Positions 16,284-22,886 of a stretch of 64,000 nucleotides of DNA are shown one piece after another. The stretch comes from Prauserella cavernicola. GTDB lineage: Bacteria; Actinomycetota; Actinomycetes; Mycobacteriales; Pseudonocardiaceae. Position 1 is the first letter of the stretch, and every line of letters begins with the position of its first letter. The notes under the pieces are model-generated. The model searched no databases, was not told where the DNA came from, and saw only the letters and a program-made list of their open reading frames with translations. The translations under genes and the position numbers were made by a program. Location: positions 620,001-684,000 of the forward strand of contig NZ_JAENJH010000001.1 of NCBI RefSeq assembly GCF_016595675.1, written 5' to 3'.

Positions 16284-17280
16284 CTCCGTCACCCGACCCC
16301 GCATCGCGGTCACGCTCGGAGATCCCGCGGGTGTCGGCGGTGAGCTGGTCGCCAAGCTGCTGTCCGACCCGCAGACCGCCGCCCGCGCCGACCTCGTACT
16401 GATCTCCGACGAGGCCGAACTGGCCGTCGCGGGCGCCGACGCGGGCGTGCCCATCGACTACGCCGCCGCCGGCGCGGACTCCGACGGCAGGCCGCGCCTG
16501 CACCACACGTGCGCGCGCAGGCCCGGCGAGTTCGAACGCCGGGTCGCCACCGAGGCGGGCGGGCGCTGGGCGCTGGACAACCTCGAGATCGCACTCGGCC
16601 TGGCCAAGGCGGGCGAGGTGGACGCCATCCTGTTCGCTCCGCTGAACAAGACGTCGCTGCACCTGGCCGGGATGCAGGAGCAGGACGAGCTGCGCTGGTT
16701 CGAGGACTACCTCGAGGAGACCGGGTTCACCTCCGAGCTCAACGTCCTGCCCGGCCTGTGGACGGCACGCGTCACGTCGCACGTTTCCATCGCGCGCGTC
16801 GACGAGGGCATCACGCGCGACAACGTCACGGCCGCGGCGCACCTGCTGCATCGCGTGCTGCACGAGTCGGACATCGCCGCGCCACGGATCGGCGTGTGCG
16901 CGCTGAACCCGCACGCGGGCGAGAACGGCAGCTTCGGCAGGCACGAGCTCGACATCATCGGCCCCGCTGTGGCGGACCTGCGGGCCGAGGGCCTCGACGT
17001 GTCGGGCCCGTTCCCGTCGGACACGATCTTCCTGCGCCGGGAGGAGTTCGACGGGATCCTGACGATGTATCACGACCAGGGCCAGATCGCGATGAAGCTG
17101 CTCGGCTTCGACGGCGGCGTCACGGTGGCCGGTGGCCTGCGCATCCCGATCTGCACGCCCGCGCACGGCACCGCGTTCGACGTCGTGGGCAAGGGCGTGG
17201 CCAACACCGGCTCCATCCGCAACGCCTTCGATCTCGCGGTGCGCATCGCGGGCAAGCGAGCTCTCGCCGCGTCGTCGTAG
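16276..17280 (+). CDS. PdxA-family NAD-dependent dehydrogenase (PdxA2/threonate-4-phosphate dehydrogenase-like)
   Basis: The 334-residue protein has the PdxA opening motif VTLGDPAGVGGEL. Metal-ligand histidines are visible in RVTSHVSIAR, LNPHAGENGSFG and YHDQGQIAMKLLGFD, and the C-terminal CTPAHGTAFDVVGKG is present. PdxA itself makes 3-amino-1-hydroxyacetone phosphate from 4-phosphohydroxythreonine. PdxA2 paralogues inside sugar-acid clusters oxidise and decarboxylate 4-phosphotetronates, and TphB of terephthalate catabolism is another relative. Placement at the end of a tctCBA operon argues for a catabolic paralogue. The DUF1537 kinase that usually makes the phosphorylated substrate is not in the window, nor are ring dioxygenases. 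Confidence 0.85.
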   Translation: MSNSVTRPRIAVTLGDPAGVGGELVAKLLSDPQTAARADLVLISDEAELAVAGADAGVPIDYAAAGADSDGRPRLHHTCARRPGEFERRVATEAGGRWALDNLEIALGLAKAGEVDAILFAPLNKTSLHLAGMQEQDELRWFEDYLEETGFTSELNVLPGLWTARVTSHVSIARVDEGITRDNVTAAAHLLHRVLHESDIAAPRIGVCALNPHAGENGSFGRHELDIIGPAVADLRAEGLDVSGPFPSDTIFLRREEFDGILTMYHDQGQIAMKLLGFDGGVTVAGGLRIPICTPAHGTAFDVVGKGVANTGSIRNAFDLAVRIAGKRALAASS

Positions 17281-17290
17281 TCGTAGCTCA

Positions 17291-17320
17291 GGTGGCCCGG
17301 CGCGCCCGCGCCGGGCCACC
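17291..17320 (+). terminator. Hairpin terminator after the tctCBA operon
   Basis: A perfect 13-bp stem, GGTGGCCCGGCGC against GCGCCGGGCCACC, with a 4-nt loop starts 10 nt after the stop codon of the PdxA-family gene. Confidence 0.85.
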
Positions 17321-17330
17321 GCAGCGGCGG

Positions 17331-17336
17331 TAGCAT
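17331..17336 (+). promoter_or_regulatory. -10 box of a probably leaderless transcript
   Basis: TAGCAT lies 8 nt before the GTG at 17345, directly after the preceding terminator. There is no Shine-Dalgarno sequence, so transcription would start at or next to the initiation codon. Confidence 0.5.
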
Positions 17337-17344
17337 CCGGACGA

Positions 17345-18598
17345 GTGAGCTCTGGTGTCGCGGAGGTCGTCGCACTCGCGGCCCTGCTGGCAGTGCTGGT
17401 CTTCGCGGTGGTGCGGCCCCTGCGGGTCTCGGAGTCCGTCGTGGCGATACCCGCTGCCGGGCTCGTGCTCGCCGTCGGAGCGATCTCCGTGCCCGACGCG
17501 CTGAACGAGCTCGGCCGGCTGGCACCGGTGGTGGGTTTCCTCGCCGCGGTGCTGGTGCTGGGCAGGCTCTGTGAGGACGCGGGCCTGTTCCGCGCGGCGG
17601 GGTCCTGGCTCGCCCGTGCCGGAGCGGGACGGCCCCAGGTTCTGCTGCTGGGCGTGTTCGGCATCGCCACGGCGACCACCGCGCTGCTCAGCCTCGACGC
17701 GACGGTCGTGCTGCTGACGCCGGCCGTGCTCGCGATGGCCCGCAGGCTGCGGGTGCCCGCCTCGCCCCACACGCACGCGTGCGCGCACCTGGCCAACTCG
17801 GCGTCGCTGCTGCTCCCCGTGTCGAACCTGACCAACCTGCTCGCGCTGTCGGCGTCCGGGGTGTCGTTCCTGCGGTTCACGGCGCTGATGGCGCTGCCGA
17901 CGGTGCTGGTGGTGGCCGCCGAGTACGTACTGCTGCGGCGGTTCTTCGCTCGCGACCTCGCCGTCGCGCCCACCCCGGCGCCCGAGGACCACGAGCCGCG
18001 GGTGCCCACGTTCGTGCTCGTGGTGCTCGCCGGCACCCTCGCGGGTTTCGCGGGCACGTCGCTGCTCGGCTGGAGCCCCGCGTGGGCGGCACTGGCCGGG
18101 GTCGTGGTGCTCGGAGTGCGGTCCCTGCGGCTGCGGCAGAGCACTGTGTCCGGGCTCGCGCGCTCGGTGGGCGTGCCGTTCCTCGTGTTCGTGCTGGCCC
18201 TGGGCGTGATCGTGCGCGCCGTCGTGGACAACGGCCTCGGCGAGGCGGCCGGCACCCTGCTGCCGGACGGGACGTCGCTGCCCGCGCTGCTGGGACTGGC
18301 GGTGGTGGCGGCGGTGCTGGCCAACCTGGTCAACAACCTGCCCGCGGTGCTCATGCTGCTGCCGCTCGTCGCCTCGGGCGGCACCGGAGCCGTGCTGGCC
18401 GTGCTGGTCGGCGTGAACATCGGCCCGAACCTGACCTACGTCGGTTCGCTGGCGACCCTGCTGTGGCGGCGGGTGCTGCACGAACACGACGTTCCGCCCC
18501 GGCTCCGCACGTTCAGCGTGCTGGGAGCGCTGACGGTGCCGGTGACGCTGGTGCTGGCCGTGGTGGGGCTGTGGGCGTCCCTGCGCGTGATCGGGTAG
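17345..18598 (+). CDS. ArsB/NhaD-type (SLC13-related) membrane permease
   Basis: The 417-residue protein consists of about eleven transmembrane segments with the ion-transporter-superfamily repeats LLSLDATVVLLTPAVLAMARR and NLVNNLPAVLMLLPL (the NNLP motif). A third segment, GVNIGPNLTYVGSLATLLW, resembles the ArsB GxNxGPN motif. It is an anion or organic-acid carrier of the arsenite/citrate permease class. No ArsR regulator or arsenate reductase is nearby, so arsenite as substrate is only one option. The gene stands alone between a terminator and a convergent gene and is probably read from a leaderless mRNA. Confidence 0.8.
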   Translation: MSSGVAEVVALAALLAVLVFAVVRPLRVSESVVAIPAAGLVLAVGAISVPDALNELGRLAPVVGFLAAVLVLGRLCEDAGLFRAAGSWLARAGAGRPQVLLLGVFGIATATTALLSLDATVVLLTPAVLAMARRLRVPASPHTHACAHLANSASLLLPVSNLTNLLALSASGVSFLRFTALMALPTVLVVAAEYVLLRRFFARDLAVAPTPAPEDHEPRVPTFVLVVLAGTLAGFAGTSLLGWSPAWAALAGVVVLGVRSLRLRQSTVSGLARSVGVPFLVFVLALGVIVRAVVDNGLGEAAGTLLPDGTSLPALLGLAVVAAVLANLVNNLPAVLMLLPLVASGGTGAVLAVLVGVNIGPNLTYVGSLATLLWRRVLHEHDVPPRLRTFSVLGALTVPVTLVLAVVGLWASLRVIG

Positions 18599-18609
18599 CG
18601 GCGTCCGCT

Positions 18610-18626
18610 GTGTCCATTGTGGACAC
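18610..18626. terminator. Short inverted repeat between convergent genes
   Basis: GTGTCCA-TTG-TGGACAC is a 7-bp perfect dyad with a 3-nt loop, placed between the ends of the permease and methyltransferase genes. A related TCCAC/GTGGA dyad lies between the GlxA-type gene and the ABC permease gene at about 56690. This suggests a small intergenic terminator element used by this organism. Confidence 0.45.
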
Positions 18627-18629
18627 CGG

Positions 18630-19448
18630 TCAGTGCTTGAGGCCGACCCCGGCGAGCAGGCCGGTCCTGGCCGGATCGCCGTTCACGACGCCGTCGGGGC
18701 GCCACTGGTCCAGCCACACCACGCCGGGCTCCACGATCTCGAAGTCGCCGAATAGTGCGGTGACCTCGGCGTTGCTGCGCAGCGCGCCCTTGTGGGTGGC
18801 CTGCTTGTTGTAGTTCTCGCGGACCTTCCGGAACGAGTCCTCCTTGTCGGAGGCGGCGGCGTCGACGCTGCCGTGCGAGAGGACCAGCATGCTGCCGGGG
18901 GCGAGCTTGTCGCGGTAGAAGGCCAACGGGCGTTCGGGGTGCTGCTCGTCGGGCATGAAGTGCAGCAACGCCACGGCCAGCAGGCAGACCGGCTGCGACG
19001 GGTCGATCAGGTCCTCGTCGAGGATGGCGCGCCACAGGTCGGGGCCGTCGAAGTAGTCGGCCGCGATGGCGCGGTGGCGCTCGGGGTCGGCGGTGTCCTC
19101 GAGCAGGATCTGCGCGTGCGCGTGCGCGATGGGCTCGTTGTCGATGTAGACGACCCGCGTCTCCTCCGGCGCGGCCTCGTCGGCGACCTCGTGCACGTTG
19201 CCCTGTGTCGGCAGACCGCTGCCGATGTCGACGAACTGCCGGATGCCCAGGTCGATCGCGTAGCGCACCGCCCTGCCCAGGAACCGCCGGTTGGCCCGCG
19301 CCGACTCCCGGATCCCGGGGGCGAGGCTGAGCTGCTGCTCGGCGAACTCCCTGTCCACGGCGTAGTTCGTGGTCCCGCCGAGCAGGTAGTCGTAGATCCG
19401 GCCCGCGCTGGGGCGCTCCAGGTCAGGTGGGGGCGTGGCGTTCGGCAC
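18630..19448 (-). CDS. SAV2177 (DUF574)-family SAM-dependent methyltransferase
   Basis: The 272-residue protein shows the family signatures: GRIYDYLLGGTTNYAVDREF at the N-terminus, ARANRRFLGRAVRY, GIRQFVDIGSGLPTQGNVHE (SAM-binding motif I), VVYIDNEPIAHAHA and the late VSHGS. These proteins are numerous in actinomycetes and bind SAM, but their substrates are unknown. The start is GTG (MPNATPPPDLERPSAG). The promoter region upstream is the repeat array, which may affect its expression. Confidence 0.88.
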   Translation of the reverse strand: MPNATPPPDLERPSAGRIYDYLLGGTTNYAVDREFAEQQLSLAPGIRESARANRRFLGRAVRYAIDLGIRQFVDIGSGLPTQGNVHEVADEAAPEETRVVYIDNEPIAHAHAQILLEDTADPERHRAIAADYFDGPDLWRAILDEDLIDPSQPVCLLAVALLHFMPDEQHPERPLAFYRDKLAPGSMLVLSHGSVDAAASDKEDSFRKVRENYNKQATHKGALRSNAEVTALFGDFEIVEPGVVWLDQWRPDGVVNGDPARTGLLAGVGLKH

Positions 19449-19475
19449 GCCCCCACCCTACCCACGGCCCCCAAT

Positions 19476-19561
19476 CGCGAGTCCCCCGCTCCAGCCCGCG
19501 AGTCCCCCGCTCCAGCACGCGAGTCCCCCGCTCCAGCACGCGAGTTCCCCGCGCGGGAGCA
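19476..19561 (-). repeat. Left array of a 21-bp tandem repeat (inverted orientation)
   Basis: Three near-identical 21-bp units (19476-19496, 19497-19517, 19518-19538; CGCGAGTCCCCCGCTCCAGC plus C or A) and a diverged fourth unit form a head-to-tail array. Read on the other strand each unit becomes ACTCGCG...GGAGCGGGGG, the same consensus as the right array at 19730-19947. The period of 21 bp equals two helical turns. Confidence 0.9.
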
Positions 19562-19729
19562 CGAGTTGCCCGTACCGGTTCGCCCCCCGTGGCGCTCTGA
19601 TTGTCGAAACGGCGGCGATCCAGGATCACCGAGGGCCGTGGCGGACACGGCAGGTTGGCGGGCTCGGCTCGCCCCAGCACGCGGACCCACAGCTCGCAGG
19701 CGCGCAGCGCGTACCCCTCCGAACGCACG
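19562..19729. other. Non-repetitive centre between the inverted repeat arrays
   Basis: About 170 bp separates the two arrays. It contains no plausible gene. The only local feature I see is a short GATC-centred dyad, GATCCAGGATC, at about 19617. It could be the loop of a very large imperfect cruciform formed by the two arrays, or a protein-bound site between them. Confidence 0.5.
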
Positions 19730-19947
19730 ACTCGCGGTCCCGGGTGCACGACTCGCGAGCGTGAGCGGGAACTCGCGCACCCGAGCGCACCACTCGCGCG
19801 CCTGAGCGGGGGACTCGCGCGCCTGAGCGCGGGACTCGCCAACCGGAGCGCACCACTCGCGCACCCGAGCGCACCGCTCAGGCGCCCGAGCGGGGAACTC
19901 GCGCGCCCGGGCGGGGGACTCGCGCGCCCGAGCGGGGGACTCGCGGG
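19730..19947 (+). repeat. Right array of the 21-bp tandem repeat, ten units
   Basis: Ten units begin at 19730, 19751, 19771, 19792, 19813, 19834, 19855, 19876, 19897 and 19918, followed by a partial unit. All are 21 bp except the 20-bp second. The consensus is ACTCGCGCGCCCGAGCGGGGG, with the ACTCGCG block almost invariant and the last four bases alternating between GGGG and CACC types. The array ends exactly at the stop codon of the alcohol dehydrogenase gene. It is opposite in orientation to the left array. Confidence 0.92.
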
Positions 19948-20973
19948 TTAGGGGGTGAGGATGGCTCGGCCTCGGATTTTGCCCGCTTCCAGGTCGTCCA
20001 GGGCGTCCTGGAAGCGGGTGAGCGGGTACTTCACCGTGTGCAGGCGCACGCGGCCCTGCGCCGCGAGCACCATGAGCTCGCACAGATCGGTGTACGAGCC
20101 CACCAGGTTGCCGATGAAGTTGATCTCCGCGGAGATCACGTCGATGGTCGGCACGTTGATGTTCTCGCCGTAACCGACGACGTGGTAGTCGCCCGCCCTG
20201 CGCAGCATCGCCACGCCGTCGGCGGTCGCGCCGCCCTCGCCGACGAAGTCCAGCACCACCTCGGCGCCCTCCCCGCCGGTGAGACCGAGCACCTCGTCGA
20301 TGTGGCCGCCGTCGGCCACGACACCGTGGTCGGCTCCGATCGACACGGCGAGCTTCACCGCGTCGGCGTTGCGGTCCACCACGACGAGCTCCGCCGCCGT
20401 GAGTGCCTTCAGCACCTGGATGCCGATGTGGCCGAGCCCGCCCGCGCCGATCACGACGCACCGGTCCCCCGGCCGCAGCCTGCGGGCCGCCTTCGCCGCC
20501 GCGTGGTAGGCCGTGAGCCCGGCGTCGGCCAGCGCGGCGACGTCGGCGGGCTCGAGTGAGTCGTCGATGCGCACCACGCTGCGCGCCGAGGTCCGCAGGT
20601 ACTCCGCGTAGCCGCCGTGGGTGTCGATGCCCGGGAAGTCGGACTGTGCACAGTGGACGTCATCACCGGCGCGGCAGGCCCGGCACAGGCCGCACGTGAC
20701 GAGCGGGTGCACGATCACCTTGTCCCCCTCGGCCACGTTGGTGACCGCACTGCCGACGGCGTGCACCCAGCCCGCGTTCTCGTGCCCGATCGTGTAGGGC
20801 AGCGTCACGCCCGACTTCTCCGCCCACTGCCCCTCGAGGATGTGGATGTCGGTGCGGCAGACGCCCGCACCGCCGATCTTGACGATCACGTCGTGCGGGC
20901 CGCTCACCTCGGGGGCGGGCACGTCGGCCAGCTCGAGGTTCCTGCCGTAGCCGACGACCTGTACTGCCTTCAT
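19948..20973 (-). CDS. NAD-dependent zinc alcohol dehydrogenase (propane-monooxygenase-locus type)
   Basis: The 341-residue medium-chain dehydrogenase has catalytic zinc ligands Cys39 (GVCRTD) and the GHE motif (His64, Glu65), structural zinc cysteines 94, 97, 100 and 108 (CGLCRACRAGDDVHC), and the Rossmann motif VIGAGGLGHIG. It closely resembles, from memory, the dehydrogenase encoded after DUF59 in mycobacterial/rhodococcal propane monooxygenase (mimABCD/prmABCD) loci, which handles secondary alcohols. Its ATG overlaps the stop of the DUF59 gene (ATGA). Confidence 0.9.
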   Translation of the reverse strand: MKAVQVVGYGRNLELADVPAPEVSGPHDVIVKIGGAGVCRTDIHILEGQWAEKSGVTLPYTIGHENAGWVHAVGSAVTNVAEGDKVIVHPLVTCGLCRACRAGDDVHCAQSDFPGIDTHGGYAEYLRTSARSVVRIDDSLEPADVAALADAGLTAYHAAAKAARRLRPGDRCVVIGAGGLGHIGIQVLKALTAAELVVVDRNADAVKLAVSIGADHGVVADGGHIDEVLGLTGGEGAEVVLDFVGEGGATADGVAMLRRAGDYHVVGYGENINVPTIDVISAEINFIGNLVGSYTDLCELMVLAAQGRVRLHTVKYPLTRFQDALDDLEAGKIRGRAILTP

Positions 20974-21701
20974 GATGCGTTCGTCCTCACTGTGCGGGAG
21001 ACGTGCTCCGGCGACTGGTCCGCGCCGGAGTCGGGGTATCGGGTGCGGAGCAGCCCGCGGCAGAAGTGCGCGTTGCCATCGATGGAGATGCGGATCGAGC
21101 GCGCGAACCGCAGGCGCAGCGGCACTTCCTCGCGCGGGTAGGGCCTGCCCGCGTCGTCGACCAGCACCGGCTCGCCGGGCCCGGTGCGCAGCCCGAGCGC
21201 GCCGCGCCGCCGCAGCAGCCCCTCGGTCTGCGCTCCCTCCGGCAGGTCGGCGAGGGTGACGTCGTGCAGGTCCGTCTCGGACAACTCCGGGTCGGCCCGC
21301 AGCAGCCGCGTCAGCGCGCGTTCCATCGCCGCGGTGTGGGCCTTGCGGCGGAAGGTCAGCCGCAGTTCGTCGAGGTCCTGGCCGGCCTCGGCTCCGAACG
21401 TGCCGCGGTAGCCCGCGTCGTCGGCGAGCCCGCGGTTGATCAGTTCGGAGTCGTGGTGGTCGTCGAGCAGCACTGCGACCTCGTCCGCACCGGGCAAAGC
21501 GGCGAGGGCGTCCTTGGCGTCGGACGCCATCAGGTATGCGAAGTTCGGCGCGCAGAACGACGTCGGCAGTCGCAGGTGGACGGTCACGCGGGTGCCGTCG
21601 ATCTCCAGCGACCGGACGAACCCGAGGTCGGTGATGGGCTCGTCGAGCTCGGGGTCGACCACGGTGTGCAGGGCGGCTCGGGCCTGGTCGTGGGTGAGCA
21701 T
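20970..21701 (-). CDS. DUF59/MIP18-family iron-sulfur assembly-like protein
   Basis: The 243-residue protein begins with a MIP18/DUF59 domain (VVDPELDEPITDLGFVRSLEI; LRLPTSFCAPNFAYLMASD, with the reactive Cys). A C-terminal extension of about 140 residues is specific to the versions in alkane/propane monooxygenase loci. Its role there is thought to be maturation of a metalloenzyme; the precise function is not established. It is coupled by ATGA overlaps to the amidohydrolase upstream and the alcohol dehydrogenase downstream. Confidence 0.85.
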   Translation of the reverse strand: MLTHDQARAALHTVVDPELDEPITDLGFVRSLEIDGTRVTVHLRLPTSFCAPNFAYLMASDAKDALAALPGADEVAVLLDDHHDSELINRGLADDAGYRGTFGAEAGQDLDELRLTFRRKAHTAAMERALTRLLRADPELSETDLHDVTLADLPEGAQTEGLLRRRGALGLRTGPGEPVLVDDAGRPYPREEVPLRLRFARSIRISIDGNAHFCRGLLRTRYPDSGADQSPEHVSRTVRTNAS

Positions 21702-22714
21702 CACGCCACCGCCACGGCCTGCGGCTCCTCCCGGGGCAGCCGCAGCTCGTCGGGGACGTCGAGGTCGTACATCGCGGCGGCATTGAGCCCCAGGATCTTC
21801 TTCTTCTGCGCCACGGTGAGCGGCGCGTACTCGGTCATGTCCTCGGGGATCTGGAAGTCCACGAACATCTCGACCAGCCAGCGCGGTGTCCACAGCGCGT
21901 AGTCGCTCGAGAACTGGATGCGGTCCTCGTCGAGCCAGTACAGCAATTCGCCGATGATCTGCGCGAAGTAGCGCGGCCGCGTGTGCATGAACGGGATGGC
22001 CACCGCCAGTCCCGCGTGCACGTTCGGCTCCTGCGTGGCGATCCAGCAGAAGTCCTCCAGCCGCGGCAGGCCGCAGTGCTCGACCACGAAGTTCAGGTCG
22101 GTGAAGTCGGTGGCGGCCTTATCGACGTCGGCGACGTCGAACGCGTCGCGGTCGAGCGGCCGGATCGTCGGTCCCTTGTGGATGTGGATGTTGCGGATGC
22201 CGAGTTCCTGGCACGCCTCGAAGTAGCGGTAGGTCCACGGGTCGTCGAGCTTGTAGCCGCGCGAGTCGCCACGCCATTCGGCGGTGTAGAGCTTGACGCC
22301 CTTGAGCCCGAACCTCTCGGCGTCACGGCGCAGCTGGTCGAGTCCGGCCTGTTCGAGGCGCGGGTCGAAGCAGTGGTTGTACGTGAGCTTGTCCGGGTGC
22401 TCGCTCGCGAGCGCGAACGCCTCCTCGGTCTGCCCGAAACCGTTGCGGTAGAAGGCTCCGAGGTGCGCGGGCTGGAAGATGGCGTGGTCCACGTACCCGT
22501 CGGTGAAGAGGTCCTTCAGCAGGCGTTCGCCGCCCTGGTACAGGTACTCCTCGTAGGTCCACCGCTCGGATTCGGGGCTCAGGTTGCGGTGGTAGTCGTA
22601 GAAGCAGTCGATGAACTGCTTGCCGTGGATGTTGAGCTGGTTCTCCGGCCGCGCGTCCCACAGGGCTACGTGCGCGTCCACGATGTAGTAGTTCTCGCCA
22701 TCCTTGCTGTACAT
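21701..22714 (-). CDS. Amidohydrolase-2 family protein (monooxygenase-locus type)
   Basis: The 337-residue TIM-barrel protein carries an N-terminal strand YYIVDAHVALWDARPENQ, where a His-x-His is expected but the sequence reads H-V-A. It also has IRNIHIHKGPT, FVVEHCGLPR and the C-terminal metal Asp in IQFSSDYALW. This form is characteristic of the gene found after mimABCD/prmABCD monooxygenases; it may act in monooxygenase maturation rather than hydrolysis. The ATG is preceded by GGAGG six nt upstream. It is the first gene of a three-gene operon. Confidence 0.87.
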   Translation of the reverse strand: MYSKDGENYYIVDAHVALWDARPENQLNIHGKQFIDCFYDYHRNLSPESERWTYEEYLYQGGERLLKDLFTDGYVDHAIFQPAHLGAFYRNGFGQTEEAFALASEHPDKLTYNHCFDPRLEQAGLDQLRRDAERFGLKGVKLYTAEWRGDSRGYKLDDPWTYRYFEACQELGIRNIHIHKGPTIRPLDRDAFDVADVDKAATDFTDLNFVVEHCGLPRLEDFCWIATQEPNVHAGLAVAIPFMHTRPRYFAQIIGELLYWLDEDRIQFSSDYALWTPRWLVEMFVDFQIPEDMTEYAPLTVAQKKKILGLNAAAMYDLDVPDELRLPREEPQAVAVA

Positions 22715-22775
22715 GTGATCCTCCACGTCCGTGGCAGCCTTGACACGTTCTGCGGCGACGCTAGGCATCCGGGCA

Positions 22776-22812
22776 CCTGGTCGGGACCAGGAAGTTGTCT
22801 CACTTTGAGACA
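22776..22812. promoter_or_regulatory. Two inverted repeats in the divergent amidohydrolase/activator promoter
   Basis: CCTGGTC-GG-GACCAGG (22776-22791) and TGTCTCA-CTT-TGAGACA (22796-22812) are both perfect 7-bp dyads, 5 bp apart. They lie between the amidohydrolase start (22714) and the activator start (22887). TGTCTCA/TGAGACA resembles AcoR-type activator sites, so the neighbouring regulator is the natural candidate to bind here. Confidence 0.65.
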
Positions 22813-22886
22813 GCGCGCACCATGGAAGCGGTGTGCGCGGCCGGTAGCGTCACCGTGGTCGCAACGTCGCGCCCGGGGAGGTCGAG

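Noticed and set aside
17345-18598. Arsenic resistance operon
   Set aside because: Only an ArsB-like permease fold is present. There is no ArsR, ArsC or ArsA nearby, so the substrate is left open.
19476-19947. CRISPR array
   Set aside because: The repeats are directly adjacent with no spacers and degenerate along the array; no cas genes are present.
19423-19951. Open frames encoding heptapeptide repeats through the 21-bp array
   Set aside because: Because 21 is a multiple of three, nearly all frames stay open across the array. None has a ribosome binding site, and the 20-bp unit at 19751 shifts frame. I treat the array as noncoding.
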